Assembly (NCBI RefSeq): GCF_024753205.1 | Contig: NZ_JANUGZ010000003.1 | Location: 248,001-312,000, forward strand | DNA: 64,000 nucleotides | DNA from: Massilia aurea | GTDB lineage: Bacteria > Pseudomonadota > Gammaproteobacteria > Burkholderiales > Burkholderiaceae_D | Direction: 5' to 3' | Shown here: positions 7,169 through 16,262 of the stretch, piece after piece | Layout of the letters: each line of letters begins with the position of its first letter | How positions within the stretch are numbered: position 1 is the stretch's first letter | The notes under the pieces: generated by a model | Database searches by the model: none | What the model was told of the DNA's origin: nothing | What the model saw: only the letters and a program-made list of their open reading frames with translations | Translations under genes and position numbers: made by a program

Positions 7169-9001
7169 CTACACCAGCGTCAGGCTGCCACTGCGTGGCT
7201 CGCAGCGCAGCAGTTCCTTGCCGCTCTGGCCAGAAATCAACACGAGCCGCGTGAAACTGTTCAGGTGAACATACAGCCCCAGAAAGCGGCTGACCACCTG
7301 CGCGAAGACGAACATACTGCAGCCGGCAAACGCTTCTTCATCCAGCGTCAACCGCACCTCGGTGCCGTGCACGAGCGTGGCGCCGTGCCGGTTGCGCAGC
7401 CACGCCGTGGCCGGCAGCGCGGCCAGCGCGGTGAGGCCGGCGATCTGGCGCTGCGAACTGCCCGAGCGCGCCATGTCGTACAGCGCCAGCGTGTCGCGGA
7501 AGGCGTCGAGCTGGGCCAGCGAACGGTGATTCAATGCCAGCTGGGCCACGAGGCGCCAGCCAGTGCCATCGCGGTTGCCGAATTGGAGTGGCGCGGATGG
7601 CTTGCGCAACAGCCGGATGGGCACGCCGCCCGTCGCCGTTTCGCTGGCCAGGTCGCCGCCCGGCGCGCCGATGGCCACCGCGCAGGCCGCCGGGCTGTTG
7701 CTGCAGGTCAGGTCGATCGATGCGATCGCTGGCTCGGGTCCGGCCAGCGCCGTGTCGTCGTCGCTGAAGGCGATCTGCATGCGGTGCCGGCGCTCGCCCC
7801 CGTCAATACGGCGGTCGTACCAGTAGCGCTGGCCTTCGCCGCCTTCGCCATGGCGCAGGCCATAACAGGGGCGATAGGCCACGCCAGTCGTTTTGCCGCC
7901 ACGCGTCGTCAGCACCTGGACTGCGTCGATGCTATATACCTCGACATCGTCTTCATGCCGGCCCGGCACCACGTCGTACAGGGCCGAACGGTGCGTGATG
8001 CGCACCGGCGCCGCCGCTTGCCGGAATAAATTGACCACCGGCGCGCAGCCCGCCAACAAGTGCTGGTGCGACAGCGCGCGCAGGACACGCGCCGAGCCGG
8101 CGTCTGCGTGCAGGCCGGTGAGCAGCACATGCAGCGTGAAGCGACGCGCGCCGGCGGGAAACATCGGCGCCAGTGCCGCCAGATCGACGTCCAAAAAGTG
8201 AAACTTGTCAGGGAACGCAAAGTATTCGGTCAGCAAGCGGTAGGCGGGATGGGCATGCGCCGGTTCGGGCACCAGGGCTTCGTCAGGTTCGAGGCCGCCG
8301 AGCGACAAGACCGGGCGGTCCAGGCGACGCCAGCGGTCCTGCCCGTCCGTCTCGACCCACGTTTCCAGCGTGTGCAGGTACAGGCTGTCGATCAGCGCGG
8401 CAGTCAGCAGTGCGTCGCCATCGACGTGCAGCCGCAGGCGCGCCAGGCCAAGTCCCGACAAGAGCCGGCATGGTATGGCGCTGTCGATACTGATGCTGAT
8501 GCGCGCGCTGGCGCGGGCCGGCAGCCGGAGCGGCGGCGGCATCTGCGCCACTGGCGAGAACCAGGCGCGCGTCACCGTCACGGGCGCCAACGTCAGGTCG
8601 GCCGTTGTGCGGAAGCGGCACGGTGCGCCGCCTGCGGCCAGCGACGTCATCTCGGTGCCGCGCGGCACCACGTGCACATGGCCAAGCGTGGCCGAGCTGG
8701 CCTGGCGGTCGCTGTCGTCGACGCGCACGATCGAGCAGCTCGGGATGCCGTGCAGGAAATGCGGATACAGGCTGCCGAGCAGCGCCTCGGTGAATTCCGG
8801 GTAATCGTCGTCGAGCTTTTTCGCGGTGCGCGCATTGAGCAGCGCGCACGCCTGGATCAGGCGCCGGATGTGCGGATCCTCGCTGCCTTCCGGGCCCAGG
8901 CCCAGTTCGGCGGCCAGCTTCGGATACTGGTGGGCAAGCTCGCGGCCGACCGTGTTCAGGTAGACCAGCTCGCGCTCGTAATACGGCAACAGCGCTTTCA
9001 T
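7169..9001 (-). CDS. tssF: Type VI secretion baseplate protein TssF
   Basis: A 610-residue protein of normal TssF (ImpG/VasA) length. The N-terminus LLPYYERELVYLNTVGREL and the HIRRLIQACALLNART and FTEALLGSLYPHFLHGIPS blocks are diagnostic. The C-terminal part holds the VHLNSFTRLVLIS strand seen in the family. TssF forms the wedge of the contractile baseplate with TssG. GGGAGA lies shortly before the ATG. Transcription runs into tssG. The gene upstream is divergent (MATE), so this transcript starts in 9002-9177. Confidence 0.93.
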   Translation of the reverse strand: MKALLPYYERELVYLNTVGRELAHQYPKLAAELGLGPEGSEDPHIRRLIQACALLNARTAKKLDDDYPEFTEALLGSLYPHFLHGIPSCSIVRVDDSDRQASSATLGHVHVVPRGTEMTSLAAGGAPCRFRTTADLTLAPVTVTRAWFSPVAQMPPPLRLPARASARISISIDSAIPCRLLSGLGLARLRLHVDGDALLTAALIDSLYLHTLETWVETDGQDRWRRLDRPVLSLGGLEPDEALVPEPAHAHPAYRLLTEYFAFPDKFHFLDVDLAALAPMFPAGARRFTLHVLLTGLHADAGSARVLRALSHQHLLAGCAPVVNLFRQAAAPVRITHRSALYDVVPGRHEDDVEVYSIDAVQVLTTRGGKTTGVAYRPCYGLRHGEGGEGQRYWYDRRIDGGERRHRMQIAFSDDDTALAGPEPAIASIDLTCSNSPAACAVAIGAPGGDLASETATGGVPIRLLRKPSAPLQFGNRDGTGWRLVAQLALNHRSLAQLDAFRDTLALYDMARSGSSQRQIAGLTALAALPATAWLRNRHGATLVHGTEVRLTLDEEAFAGCSMFVFAQVVSRFLGLYVHLNSFTRLVLISGQSGKELLRCEPRSGSLTLV

Positions 9002-9177
9002 TGCATTCTCCCTCAGGCTGACACGCTACGGTCGGTCAGATCGCACGCATGGCCGTTGTGAAAGCGCAATGGATGCGCGCGGATAAACGACACGTTGCAG
9101 CGCGTGGACAGTGCGGCTTCCACCGGCCTTGACAATAAGTCAGTAAAATCACGGGTTCCCTAAGCCGAGCCTGCATC

Positions 9178-10578
9178 ATGACCACCTCCGCCACACCGAT
9201 CCGTACCGAAATTCTCACCCTGTGGCGCCTGTCGTGGCCCGTGCTGGTCGGCCAGCTGGCCACGGTCGGGATGGGCGTGGTCGATGTCGCCATGACCGGG
9301 CACGTCAGCGCCGAAGAACTGGCGGCGGTGTCGCTTGGCACGGCCGTGTGGTCGATCGTGCTGGTCACCGTGATGGGCACGATGATGGCGATCAATACCG
9401 TCGTCGCGCACGAAATGGGCGCCGCGCGGCACGACCAGGTGCCCCACTCGGTGCGCCAGGCAATGTGGAAAGGCCTGTTGGTCGGCACCATTGCGATGCT
9501 GTTTGCCAACCTGTGCACGCTGCTGTTCGACCACGTCGGGCTGGATGTCCATGTGGCCGCGCGGGCGTCGCTGGTCGTGCACGTGATCAGCGTCGGCTTG
9601 CCGGCCTTTGGTGTCTACCGCGCGCTGTACGGGTACACGACGAGCATCAACCAGACCAAGCCGATCATGTGGATCGCCATTTTCGGTCTGCTGTACAACA
9701 CCCTGGTGAGCTGGTTGCTCGTGTTTGGCGAGCTGGGCTTCCCGCGCCTGGGTGCAGTCGGCTGCGCGATTGCCACGGCCAGCGGCATGTGGCTGATGCT
9801 GGGCGTGATGCTGTGGTGGGTGCGGCGCTCGCCGGCCTACCGCATGACCTACCCGTTCAACCGCTTCGAAGGCCCGGATGCAAAGGCCATCGGCAGCATG
9901 CTGCGCCTGGGACTGCCGATCGGCGTGACGTATTTTGCCGAGGTCAGCGCCTTTGGCCTGATCAGCCTGCTGGTCGCGCGCTATGGCGTCGTGCAAGTCT
10001 CGGCGCACCAGATCGCGCTCAATTTTGCGTCGCTCGTGTTCATGCTGCCACTCAGTTTCGCCATTGGCATGCTCACCCGCGTCGGCCAGGCAATGGGCGA
10101 AGGCGACCCGGTGCGGGCGCGCTTCGTCGGCTGGGTCGGCGTGGGCGTGTCGCTGACGTTCGGGGCGCTCGCAGCATTGTTCATCGCCATCTTCCGCTGG
10201 GAAATCGCAGCCGCCTACACATCCGATCCGGCCGTGCAGCAGGTGACGGCCCACCTACTGCTGTTCGCGGCGCTGTTCCAGTTGTCGGATGCGACCCAGG
10301 TGGCCACCGCCTCGGCCATTCGCGGCTACCAGGTGACGCGCCCGCCGATGGTGATCCAACTGGTCTCGTTCTGGGGCTTGTCGCTGCCACTCGGTTGCGT
10401 GCTGGGGCTGGCGCCGCAATGGTTTCCGTGGACGCCCGCCGCGCCGATGGAGGCCACTGGGTTCTGGATCGGCCTCGTGTTCGCGTTGACCGTCGCGGCG
10501 GTGCTGCTGACCTGGCAATTCGAGAAGCTGGCGCGCCAGCGTATCCGTGAGGGTGTGGCGAAAACGTTGGCGGTTTAA
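9178..10578 (+). CDS. MATE-family multidrug efflux transporter (NorM-like)
   Basis: A 466-residue inner-membrane antiporter with twelve predicted hydrophobic helices in two similar halves. The start WRLSWPVLVGQLATVGMGVVDVAM is the typical MATE helix 1, and GLPIGVTYFAEVSAF opens the second half. Members export cationic drugs or metabolites against Na+ or H+. Two direct neighbours (tssF and the peptidase) are not related in function. The ATG at 9178 follows a short leader with no clear purine-rich ribosome site. The substrate is unknown. Confidence 0.93.
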   Translation: MTTSATPIRTEILTLWRLSWPVLVGQLATVGMGVVDVAMTGHVSAEELAAVSLGTAVWSIVLVTVMGTMMAINTVVAHEMGAARHDQVPHSVRQAMWKGLLVGTIAMLFANLCTLLFDHVGLDVHVAARASLVVHVISVGLPAFGVYRALYGYTTSINQTKPIMWIAIFGLLYNTLVSWLLVFGELGFPRLGAVGCAIATASGMWLMLGVMLWWVRRSPAYRMTYPFNRFEGPDAKAIGSMLRLGLPIGVTYFAEVSAFGLISLLVARYGVVQVSAHQIALNFASLVFMLPLSFAIGMLTRVGQAMGEGDPVRARFVGWVGVGVSLTFGALAALFIAIFRWEIAAAYTSDPAVQQVTAHLLLFAALFQLSDATQVATASAIRGYQVTRPPMVIQLVSFWGLSLPLGCVLGLAPQWFPWTPAAPMEATGFWIGLVFALTVAAVLLTWQFEKLARQRIREGVAKTLAV

Positions 10579-10665
10579 TTTATGTGACATGTCATTACAG
10601 CGCTGGCAGTCTGACTCTGGTATCGTCTCGCGGTTGCTGTCAATTAAACATCCATCAGAGAAACT

Positions 10666-12885
10666 ATGCGCCCTCTCCTCGTCCTTCTGGCCGCTCTCAC
10701 GGCCGTTCCTGCCATGGCTGAACGTCTGACCCTCGACCGTATTTATGGCGACGCTTCGCTGGCCGGCGCCAGTGTGCGCAATCTGCGCGTGTCGCCCGAC
10801 GGTGAGCGCGTGACCTTCCTGCGCCCGCGCGCCGACGACCAGTACCGTCTCGACCTGTGGGAATACAATACCAAGAGCAAGGCCACGCAGCGCCTGGTGG
10901 ATTCCAAGCAACTGGTGCCGAACGAGGCCTTGTCGATCGAGGAAAAAGCACGCCGCGAGCGCGCCCGCACTGCCGGCCTGTCGGGCATCCTGAATTATTT
11001 CTGGTCGCCGGACGGCAAGCAATTGCTGGTGCCGATCGGTGGTGACCTGTACCTCGTCGATGCCGCCAAGCCAGAGAACGCGCGCAAGGTTGCCTCGGGC
11101 AGCGTGACCGATCCGAAAATCTCGCCGCGCGGCCGCTATGTTTCGTTCGTGCGTGACCAGAACCTGGTCGTGATCGACCTGAAAAGCGGCGCCGAGCGCC
11201 AGTTGACCACCGATGGCAAGGGCACCGTGCACAACGGCGCGGCCGAGTTCATCGCGCAGGAAGAAATGAGCCAGACCACCGGCTACTACTGGGCGCCGGA
11301 CGATTCGGCCATTGCCTATCGCCGCTACGATGAAGCGCCGGTACCGGTCGTGCGCCGCTTCGAGATCTTCGCCGATCGCACCGAGGTGATCGATCAGCAT
11401 TACCCGGCCGCGGGCGATCCGAACGTGCTGATCGACCTGATGCTGGTCGACCCAGCCACCGGCGTGCAACGCAAGGTCGACCTGGGCGCGGACAAGGACA
11501 TCTATCTGGTGCGCGCCGATTTCAGCGCCGATGCCAAGACGCTCGTGTACCAGCGCCAGACGCGCGACCAGAAGCGCCTCGATCTGGTGGCTGTCGACGT
11601 CGGCTCGCTGGCGCAGCGCCCATTGTTTTCGGAAAACTCCAAGACCTGGGTCAGCATCCACAACGATCTGCGCTTCCTGAAGAACCGCAAGGCCTTCATC
11701 TGGGCCTCGGAGCGCAGCGGCTACAACCACCTGTACCTGTACGACCTGGACGGCAAGCTGCTGCATCCGATCTCGCGCGGTACGTGGGGCGTGGACGATG
11801 TGCTGGCGGTCGATGAAGGCGCCGGCAAGGTGTACGTGTCGTCGAACCGCGACGCCGTGATCGACAAGCAGACCTATGCGCTGGCCCTGGACGGCAGCAG
11901 CGCCGACAAGCCGGCCCGCATCACGCAGGGCGACGGCTGGCACGACGCAGCGTTTGCCGGCAATGGCAAATTGTTTGTCGACACCTATTCGAATCCGCGC
12001 ACGCCGCCGCAAGTATCGATCCGCCGCGCCGATGGCGCGATGGTCGAGTGGATCGAAAAGAACGAGCTCAATGCCAACCACCCGTACACGCGCCACATGG
12101 CCGACCACCTGGCCACCGAATACGGCACGATGAAGGCCAACGATGGCCAGACGCTGCACTATTCGATCATCAAGCCGGCCAATTTCGATGCAAGCAAGCG
12201 CTATCCGGTGTTCCTGTTCACCTATGGCGGCCCGCACTCGCAGCGCGTGACCCGCGCCTGGGGCAATTATTTTGACCAGTACATGGCGCAGCAGGGTTTC
12301 GTGGTGTTCCGCCTCGATAACCGTGGCTCGGGCCGCCGCGAGCGTGCCTTCACCGACGTGCTGTACAACAATCTGGGCAAGCACGAAGTCGAAGACCAGG
12401 TGACCGGCATCGACTGGCTGGCCAAGCAGAGCTTTGTCGATCCAAAGCGCATCGGCGTGTTCGGCTGGAGCTACGGCGGTTTCATGACGCTGCGTCTGCT
12501 CTCGGCCGCATCGGACAAGATCGCAATGGGCGTGTCGGTGGCGCCGGTGACCGACTGGTCGCTGTACGACACCCATTACACCGAACAGTTCGTCGGCGCG
12601 ACGCCGAAGGGCGACCCGGAAGCGTACAAGCGCAGCGGCGTGTTTGCCCACCTGGATGGCATGAAGTCGCCACTGTTGCTGGTGCACGGCATGGCCGACG
12701 ACAACGTGCTGTTCTCGAACACCACGCTCCTGATCGATGAGCTCGTCAAGCGCAATGTGCAGTTCGACCTGATGACGTATCCAGGCGCCAAGCACGGCAT
12801 CTCGGGACGTACCAACCAGCGCCACGTGTATGGCTTGATCGAATCGTACTTCAAGCGCCACCTGGCCGAGACACCGGCAAAATAA
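10666..12885 (+). CDS. Secreted dipeptidyl peptidase IV-type serine peptidase (S9B)
   Basis: A 739-residue protein with a signal peptide (about residues 1-18, cut near AMA-ER). An eight-bladed propeller region (DPPIV_N, about 60-470) is followed by an alpha/beta hydrolase. The catalytic Ser602 sits in GWSYGGF, Asp678 in MADDNV and His710 in KHGISG. The AEFIAQEEMS block in the propeller carries the double Glu that holds the substrate amino terminus in DPP IV. The role is therefore periplasmic removal of X-Pro or similar dipeptides from peptides. It is monocistronic, with its own terminator. Confidence 0.95.
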   Translation: MRPLLVLLAALTAVPAMAERLTLDRIYGDASLAGASVRNLRVSPDGERVTFLRPRADDQYRLDLWEYNTKSKATQRLVDSKQLVPNEALSIEEKARRERARTAGLSGILNYFWSPDGKQLLVPIGGDLYLVDAAKPENARKVASGSVTDPKISPRGRYVSFVRDQNLVVIDLKSGAERQLTTDGKGTVHNGAAEFIAQEEMSQTTGYYWAPDDSAIAYRRYDEAPVPVVRRFEIFADRTEVIDQHYPAAGDPNVLIDLMLVDPATGVQRKVDLGADKDIYLVRADFSADAKTLVYQRQTRDQKRLDLVAVDVGSLAQRPLFSENSKTWVSIHNDLRFLKNRKAFIWASERSGYNHLYLYDLDGKLLHPISRGTWGVDDVLAVDEGAGKVYVSSNRDAVIDKQTYALALDGSSADKPARITQGDGWHDAAFAGNGKLFVDTYSNPRTPPQVSIRRADGAMVEWIEKNELNANHPYTRHMADHLATEYGTMKANDGQTLHYSIIKPANFDASKRYPVFLFTYGGPHSQRVTRAWGNYFDQYMAQQGFVVFRLDNRGSGRRERAFTDVLYNNLGKHEVEDQVTGIDWLAKQSFVDPKRIGVFGWSYGGFMTLRLLSAASDKIAMGVSVAPVTDWSLYDTHYTEQFVGATPKGDPEAYKRSGVFAHLDGMKSPLLLVHGMADDNVLFSNTTLLIDELVKRNVQFDLMTYPGAKHGISGRTNQRHVYGLIESYFKRHLAETPAK

Positions 12886-12903
12886 GGCTGTTGCGCCCGA
12901 CGT

Positions 12904-12938
12904 AAAAAAGCCGCATCGGAAACGATGCGGCTTTTTCT
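12904..12938 (+). terminator. Terminator between the peptidase and the first csbD-like gene
   Basis: A nine-base-pair stem (GCCGCATCG at 12910-12918 with CGATGCGGC at 12923-12931, GAAA loop) is flanked by an A-run and five T, so it can stop both converging genes. Confidence 0.92.
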
Positions 12939-12984
12939 TCGTCCACTCACCTAGCGCTAATTGCGGCTGGTGAGGGAATCCGTA

Positions 12985-13197
12985 TTATGGACGTGGACGG
13001 TTTGCGCGGTCAGCTGCGTCGTCAGCTGCATCTTCTGCTGCTTCGCGCACGTCGCCAGCTGCGTTCTGGACTTTGCCTTCAACCTGGTTCGCCAGACCTT
13101 TGGCCTGCTGTTCCTTGCTGTCCACCAGCTTGCCGGCGCCTTCTTGGATTTTGCCGCCAACTTCTTTCAGTTTGCCTTCGACTTGGTCTTTGTTCAT
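12985..13197 (-). CDS. CsbD-family stress protein (copy 1)
   Basis: A 70-residue hydrophilic protein starting MNKDQVEGKLKEVGGKIQEG, the CsbD hallmark, with a second motif NQVEGKVQNAAGD. The Ala/Asp-rich tail is charged and probably disordered. CsbD proteins are abundant in stress and stationary phase; their biochemical role is unknown. AGGAG stands seven bases before the ATG. A second, shorter copy lies 1.4 kb away on the same strand, across the AI-2E transporter gene. Confidence 0.9.
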   Translation of the reverse strand: MNKDQVEGKLKEVGGKIQEGAGKLVDSKEQQAKGLANQVEGKVQNAAGDVREAAEDAADDAADRANRPRP

Positions 13198-13432
13198 GGT
13201 GATCTCCTGTGATTTGGCATGGCCGGTTGGCGATGCGATGAGTACAGATTAACGCAATGCTTTCAGCTCTTCTGTTAGCGCACGCACTTAGTGCAACGAT
13301 CGAACGCTGCGCCATCTTGCCGTTAAGAATGCTATCGTTTTACTAACACCGGCTGTAACTACACCAGTTGTCGTAAAGCGGTTTTAACTACACCAGTTCC
13401 AATAACATTCTAATGCGCGATCGAACACCATC

Positions 13433-14536
13433 ATGAATCCCCACACACCGCCATCTTCCGACGCAACGGCCCCCGAGACTCCCCTCACCCAGCGCAAGCT
13501 CGCGCGCCGCGTCACACTCGTCAACGGTATCGGCGTCCTATTCATCCTGGGACTGGCAGCGGTCGTGCTCGCTGCTGACGCCTTGCTGCTGATCTTTGCC
13601 TGCATCCTGTTTTCGATCCTGCTCTACAAACTAAGCGCGCTGCTGCATCAACGCACGGGCATCAAGCGCAATATCGCCCTGGTCATCGTCGTGCTGCTGC
13701 TGACCGCCATCTTTGGCCTGGGCGGCTGGGCGATGGCGCCGCAGATTTCCGAGCAGTCGGGTCAGCTGGCCAAGGAGATCCCCGCCGCCGTCGAGCGCCT
13801 GCAAGCTGAAGTCGCGCAACATCCTCTGCTCAAGCGCCTCGTGGCGGAGCTGCCGCCACCCGAAGACATCGTCAAGCAGATGAGTTCGCTCGTGCCAAAT
13901 GCCGGCCTGTTCTTCAGTGGCGTCATCGGTGCGCTGGGCAATATTGTCATCATCATTTTCGTGGGCATTTATTTTGCCGCGTCGCCGGGTGTCTACACTG
14001 GAGGGTTTATCCGTCTCGTGCCGCAACAGAAGCGTGGCCGCGCACGTGAGGTCATGCAGGAGATGGGCGACAACCTGTCCAGCTGGCTGCTAGGCAAGGC
14101 CGTGTCGATGCTGATCGTGGGCGTCACCACAGCGATTGGCCTCAGCATGCTCGGCGTGCCTCTTGCACTGATCCTGGGCGTGATCGCGGGCCTGCTCGAC
14201 TTCATCCCCTACCTCGGTCCGATCATGGCGGGCATCCCGGCCGTCTTGCTGGCGCTGTCAATCAGCCCTGACCTGGCGCTGTATGCACTGCTGCTGTTTG
14301 CAGCGATCAACATGCTCGAAGGTTATGTGCTGCAGCCAATGATCGAGGCAAAAGCCATCGACCTGCCGCCCGCACTCGTAATCGTGATGCAACTGATCTT
14401 CGGCACACTGTTCGGCTTCGCGGGCGTCGCGCTGGCCACGCCACTGGCGGCTGTACTGTCCGTGCTGGTGAAGATGCTGTATATCGAAGACATACTGGGT
14501 GACAGACCCGCAGATAGACCCGCGAAAGCGTCCTGA
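13433..14536 (+). CDS. AI-2E family transporter (PerM/YdiK type)
   Basis: A 367-residue membrane protein with an N-terminal helix pair (about 32-75) and a third helix near 80. A periplasmic-like helical region (APQISEQSGQLAKEIPAAVERLQ) is followed by a C-terminal group of four to five helices holding the family motif LDFIPYLGPIMAGIPAVL. The family was named after TqsA, but most members are not proven autoinducer exporters, and Na+/H+ exchange has been shown for some. It sits between two csbD-like genes on the other strand. The start is the ATG at 13433. Confidence 0.9.
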   Translation: MNPHTPPSSDATAPETPLTQRKLARRVTLVNGIGVLFILGLAAVVLAADALLLIFACILFSILLYKLSALLHQRTGIKRNIALVIVVLLLTAIFGLGGWAMAPQISEQSGQLAKEIPAAVERLQAEVAQHPLLKRLVAELPPPEDIVKQMSSLVPNAGLFFSGVIGALGNIVIIIFVGIYFAASPGVYTGGFIRLVPQQKRGRAREVMQEMGDNLSSWLLGKAVSMLIVGVTTAIGLSMLGVPLALILGVIAGLLDFIPYLGPIMAGIPAVLLALSISPDLALYALLLFAAINMLEGYVLQPMIEAKAIDLPPALVIVMQLIFGTLFGFAGVALATPLAAVLSVLVKMLYIEDILGDRPADRPAKAS

Positions 14537-14542
14537 TAAAAG

Positions 14543-14567
14543 CAAAGCCGCGCACAGCGCGGCTTTG
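14543..14567 (+). terminator. Terminator hairpin after the AI-2E transporter gene
   Basis: An eleven-base-pair stem (CAAAGCCGCGC at 14543-14553 with GCGCGGCTTTG at 14557-14567) has a three-base loop. The following T-tail is interrupted by G. Confidence 0.75.
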
Positions 14568-14616
14568 TTGTTGATGCTGCAGTACGAATCAGCAGCGATA
14601 CATCAGCGGAGATGCA

Positions 14617-14793
14617 TCAGCGATTGCCTTTCGCAATATCCTTGACGTCGCCAACTTTCTTCTGGGCCTTACCTTCCGCCTGGTTCGACAAGCCTTCGCT
14701 CTGCTGCTGGCGGCTGCCAACGGCTTCGCCGACTTTCTGCTGCACCTTGCCGGCGACTTCCTTGGTCTTGCCCTTGACTTGATCCTTGTTCAT
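14617..14793 (-). CDS. CsbD-family stress protein (copy 2)
   Basis: A 58-residue open frame, small enough to be missed by a length cut-off. It starts MNKDQVKGKTKEVAGKVQQK and ends near VKDIAKGNR. AAGGAG stands seven bases before the ATG, supporting translation. It is highly charged, without Cys or Trp, and has the repeated VxGKxxExxGK pattern of CsbD. Copies 1 and 2 share the opening MNKDQV but differ in the tail, so they look like old paralogues and not a recent duplication. Confidence 0.88.
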   Translation of the reverse strand: MNKDQVKGKTKEVAGKVQQKVGEAVGSRQQQSEGLSNQAEGKAQKKVGDVKDIAKGNR

Positions 14794-14865
14794 TGCAATC
14801 TCCTTGCCCGTGACGTGGATGAGACTTCACACTAGGAGTAACTTTCGGTTAGTTCTGTGCGGCGC

Positions 14866-15489
14866 TTAACACATGGGTTTGCGCCAGACACTTGCCAGCC
14901 ACGGTTGTTGTTCGCGCGGCAAACCGGGCGGCCGGTAATAGTGATGCAGTGCCACGAAGCCGGCCGCAAGCAGGAAGCGCTCCCAGCTGTCGTAGTCATG
15001 GTAGGTGCCGTAGCGCTCGCCGTTCCAGCCTTCCTGATTGTCGCCCCGCGGGTTCGACGTGAACAGCACCCCGCCCGGTTTGAGCGTGCCGAACAACTGA
15101 TCGAGCGTGTGCGGCAACGCCGCGCTGGGAACGTGGAACAGCACCGCATTGGCAAAAATGCCATCGAACAGCGCCGGCGGCAAATCCAGGTGCAGGAAAT
15201 CCTGCTGCCATACCTCGCAACCACTGTATTCGCGGGCCATGGCGACAAACCGTTCGCTGCCGTCCACGCCAATGGCGCGATGGCCGAGGCCGCTGAAGGT
15301 CTTGAGGTCGCGCCCGGGCCCGCAACCCAGGTCGAGGATCGTGTGCGGCGCTGGCGTTGTGATCGTACCCAGCAAAGCAGCAATGTTTTGACTTACGTCA
15401 TGGTCAATCGTACCGGCAAAAAAATCCTCGGCATGCTCGTTGTAGTGTTGGAGAGTACTGCGGGAGATGTCGTCATGGTTCATGCGCAT
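14866..15489 (-). CDS. Class I SAM-dependent methyltransferase
   Basis: A 207-residue Rossmann-fold methyltransferase (Methyltransf_11/25 type). It has motif I ILDLGCGPGRDLKTF, the acidic end of strand 2 IGVDGSERF, motif II QQDFLHLDLPP and the later LKPGGVLFTSNPRG. The frame is open to 15534, but the ATG at 15489 (MRMNHDDISRST) matches how relatives usually begin; neither start has a clear ribosome site. The YNEHAEDFFAGTIDHDVSQN segment near the start recurs in a family often found beside small-molecule genes. The substrate is unknown. Confidence 0.85.
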   Translation of the reverse strand: MRMNHDDISRSTLQHYNEHAEDFFAGTIDHDVSQNIAALLGTITTPAPHTILDLGCGPGRDLKTFSGLGHRAIGVDGSERFVAMAREYSGCEVWQQDFLHLDLPPALFDGIFANAVLFHVPSAALPHTLDQLFGTLKPGGVLFTSNPRGDNQEGWNGERYGTYHDYDSWERFLLAAGFVALHHYYRPPGLPREQQPWLASVWRKPMC

Positions 15490-15642
15490 AGTATGCCAGT
15501 GGGGGAACTGCTTGCGGAATGCCCATCCATGCAAAAAACATTAAAAATATTTCCTTGATTACCCTAAAGTTTCCACAAGTCCATCCGTAAATGATTCAGA
15601 CAACCGGTAATCCGGCCTGAGAAATTATGCTTTGGTAACCTT

Positions 15643-15924
15643 ATGAACGCAGATGATGTCCTTGCGATGTACGAAAACCTGGCTGGCCTGACAGGCCAGA
15701 TGACGCATGCCGCCAAGGCCGGCGACTGGCACGAGTTCGCACAATTGAATATGGAAGCCCGGGCTCAGGCAGCCCCGGCAGTCGCTGGCATGCCGGAACT
15801 GACAGGCGCCAAGCGCCTCAGCAAGGTCGACCTGTTGAAACAATTGATGGCCAACGACCGCGCCATTCGCGACGTGACCGATCCATGGGACGATCAAGTC
15901 GGTCGCGCCCTGCACGCACACTGA
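15643..15924 (+). CDS. fliT: Flagellar export chaperone FliT-like protein
   Basis: A 93-residue all-helical protein. The first helix with DVLAMYENLAGLTGQM, the mid LTGAKRLSKVDLLKQLM helix and the end NDRAIRDVTDPWDDQV match FliT of betaproteobacteria. FliT binds FliD and helps its export, and in enterics it also restrains FlhDC. Unusually, no fliD or fliS is adjacent. The gene stands alone with its own terminator, so the assignment rests on sequence pattern only. Confidence 0.75.
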   Translation: MNADDVLAMYENLAGLTGQMTHAAKAGDWHEFAQLNMEARAQAAPAVAGMPELTGAKRLSKVDLLKQLMANDRAIRDVTDPWDDQVGRALHAH

Positions 15925-15946
15925 TCCGCCATTGGCTCATCGATCA

Positions 15947-15970
15947 AGGCACCTTCGGGTGCTTTTTTTA
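15947..15970 (+). terminator. Terminator of fliT
   Basis: The stem GCACC/GGTGC (15949-15953 with 15958-15962) has a stable TTCG loop and seven T. Confidence 0.88.
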
Positions 15971-16007
15971 TGGGCAGGCAAAAGAAAGGTGGCTAATGGA
16001 CACGGGC

Positions 16008-16256
16008 AACAAAAAAGCGCCCGGTGGGCGCTTTGGTGGCCACGGGCTAGAAGCCGGGTGGCGAATTCGGTGAGAGGACGAACCCCAGCTATCTGCTGGC
16101 GTCGCCTCGTGCCGGTTGCTGCCGGCGTCCGTTGCCACCGTAGGCAAGCGAACTGCTTCCAGACACAGGCGTTTCCTCAACGGTCGTCTGCTGATCGCGC
16201 CACCTATCGTTGGTGACTGCGCCAGACCCTGTGCTGTCTGTGACCTTGTCGATCAC
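16008..16256 (-). ncRNA. Candidate small RNA between fliT and the FimV-like gene
   Basis: This 250-base stretch has its own promoter and terminator signals on the minus strand but no convincing gene. A 63-codon frame from a TTG at 16280 exists, but it lacks a ribosome site and recognisable domains. The predicted RNA would begin near 16256 and end in the GC hairpin at 16011-16034. It contains a small CACC/GGTG hairpin near 16200-16215. I recognise no known family (not 6S, RNase P or 4.5S). It could also be just the 3' untranslated region of the FimV-like gene. Confidence 0.35.
16011..16036 (-). terminator. Minus-strand terminator (candidate RNA / FimV-like transcript)
   Basis: The stem AAAGCGCCC/GGGCGCTTT (16014-16022 with 16026-16034) has a GGT loop. 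Read on the minus strand, it is followed by six T (16011-16016). Confidence 0.8.
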
Positions 16257-16262
16257 GAAGCA

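Noticed and set aside
10255..12861. An 868-codon open frame on the minus strand opposite the dipeptidyl peptidase gene
   Set aside because: No motif, biased His/Arg/Val content and complete overlap with a gene whose catalytic triad is intact.
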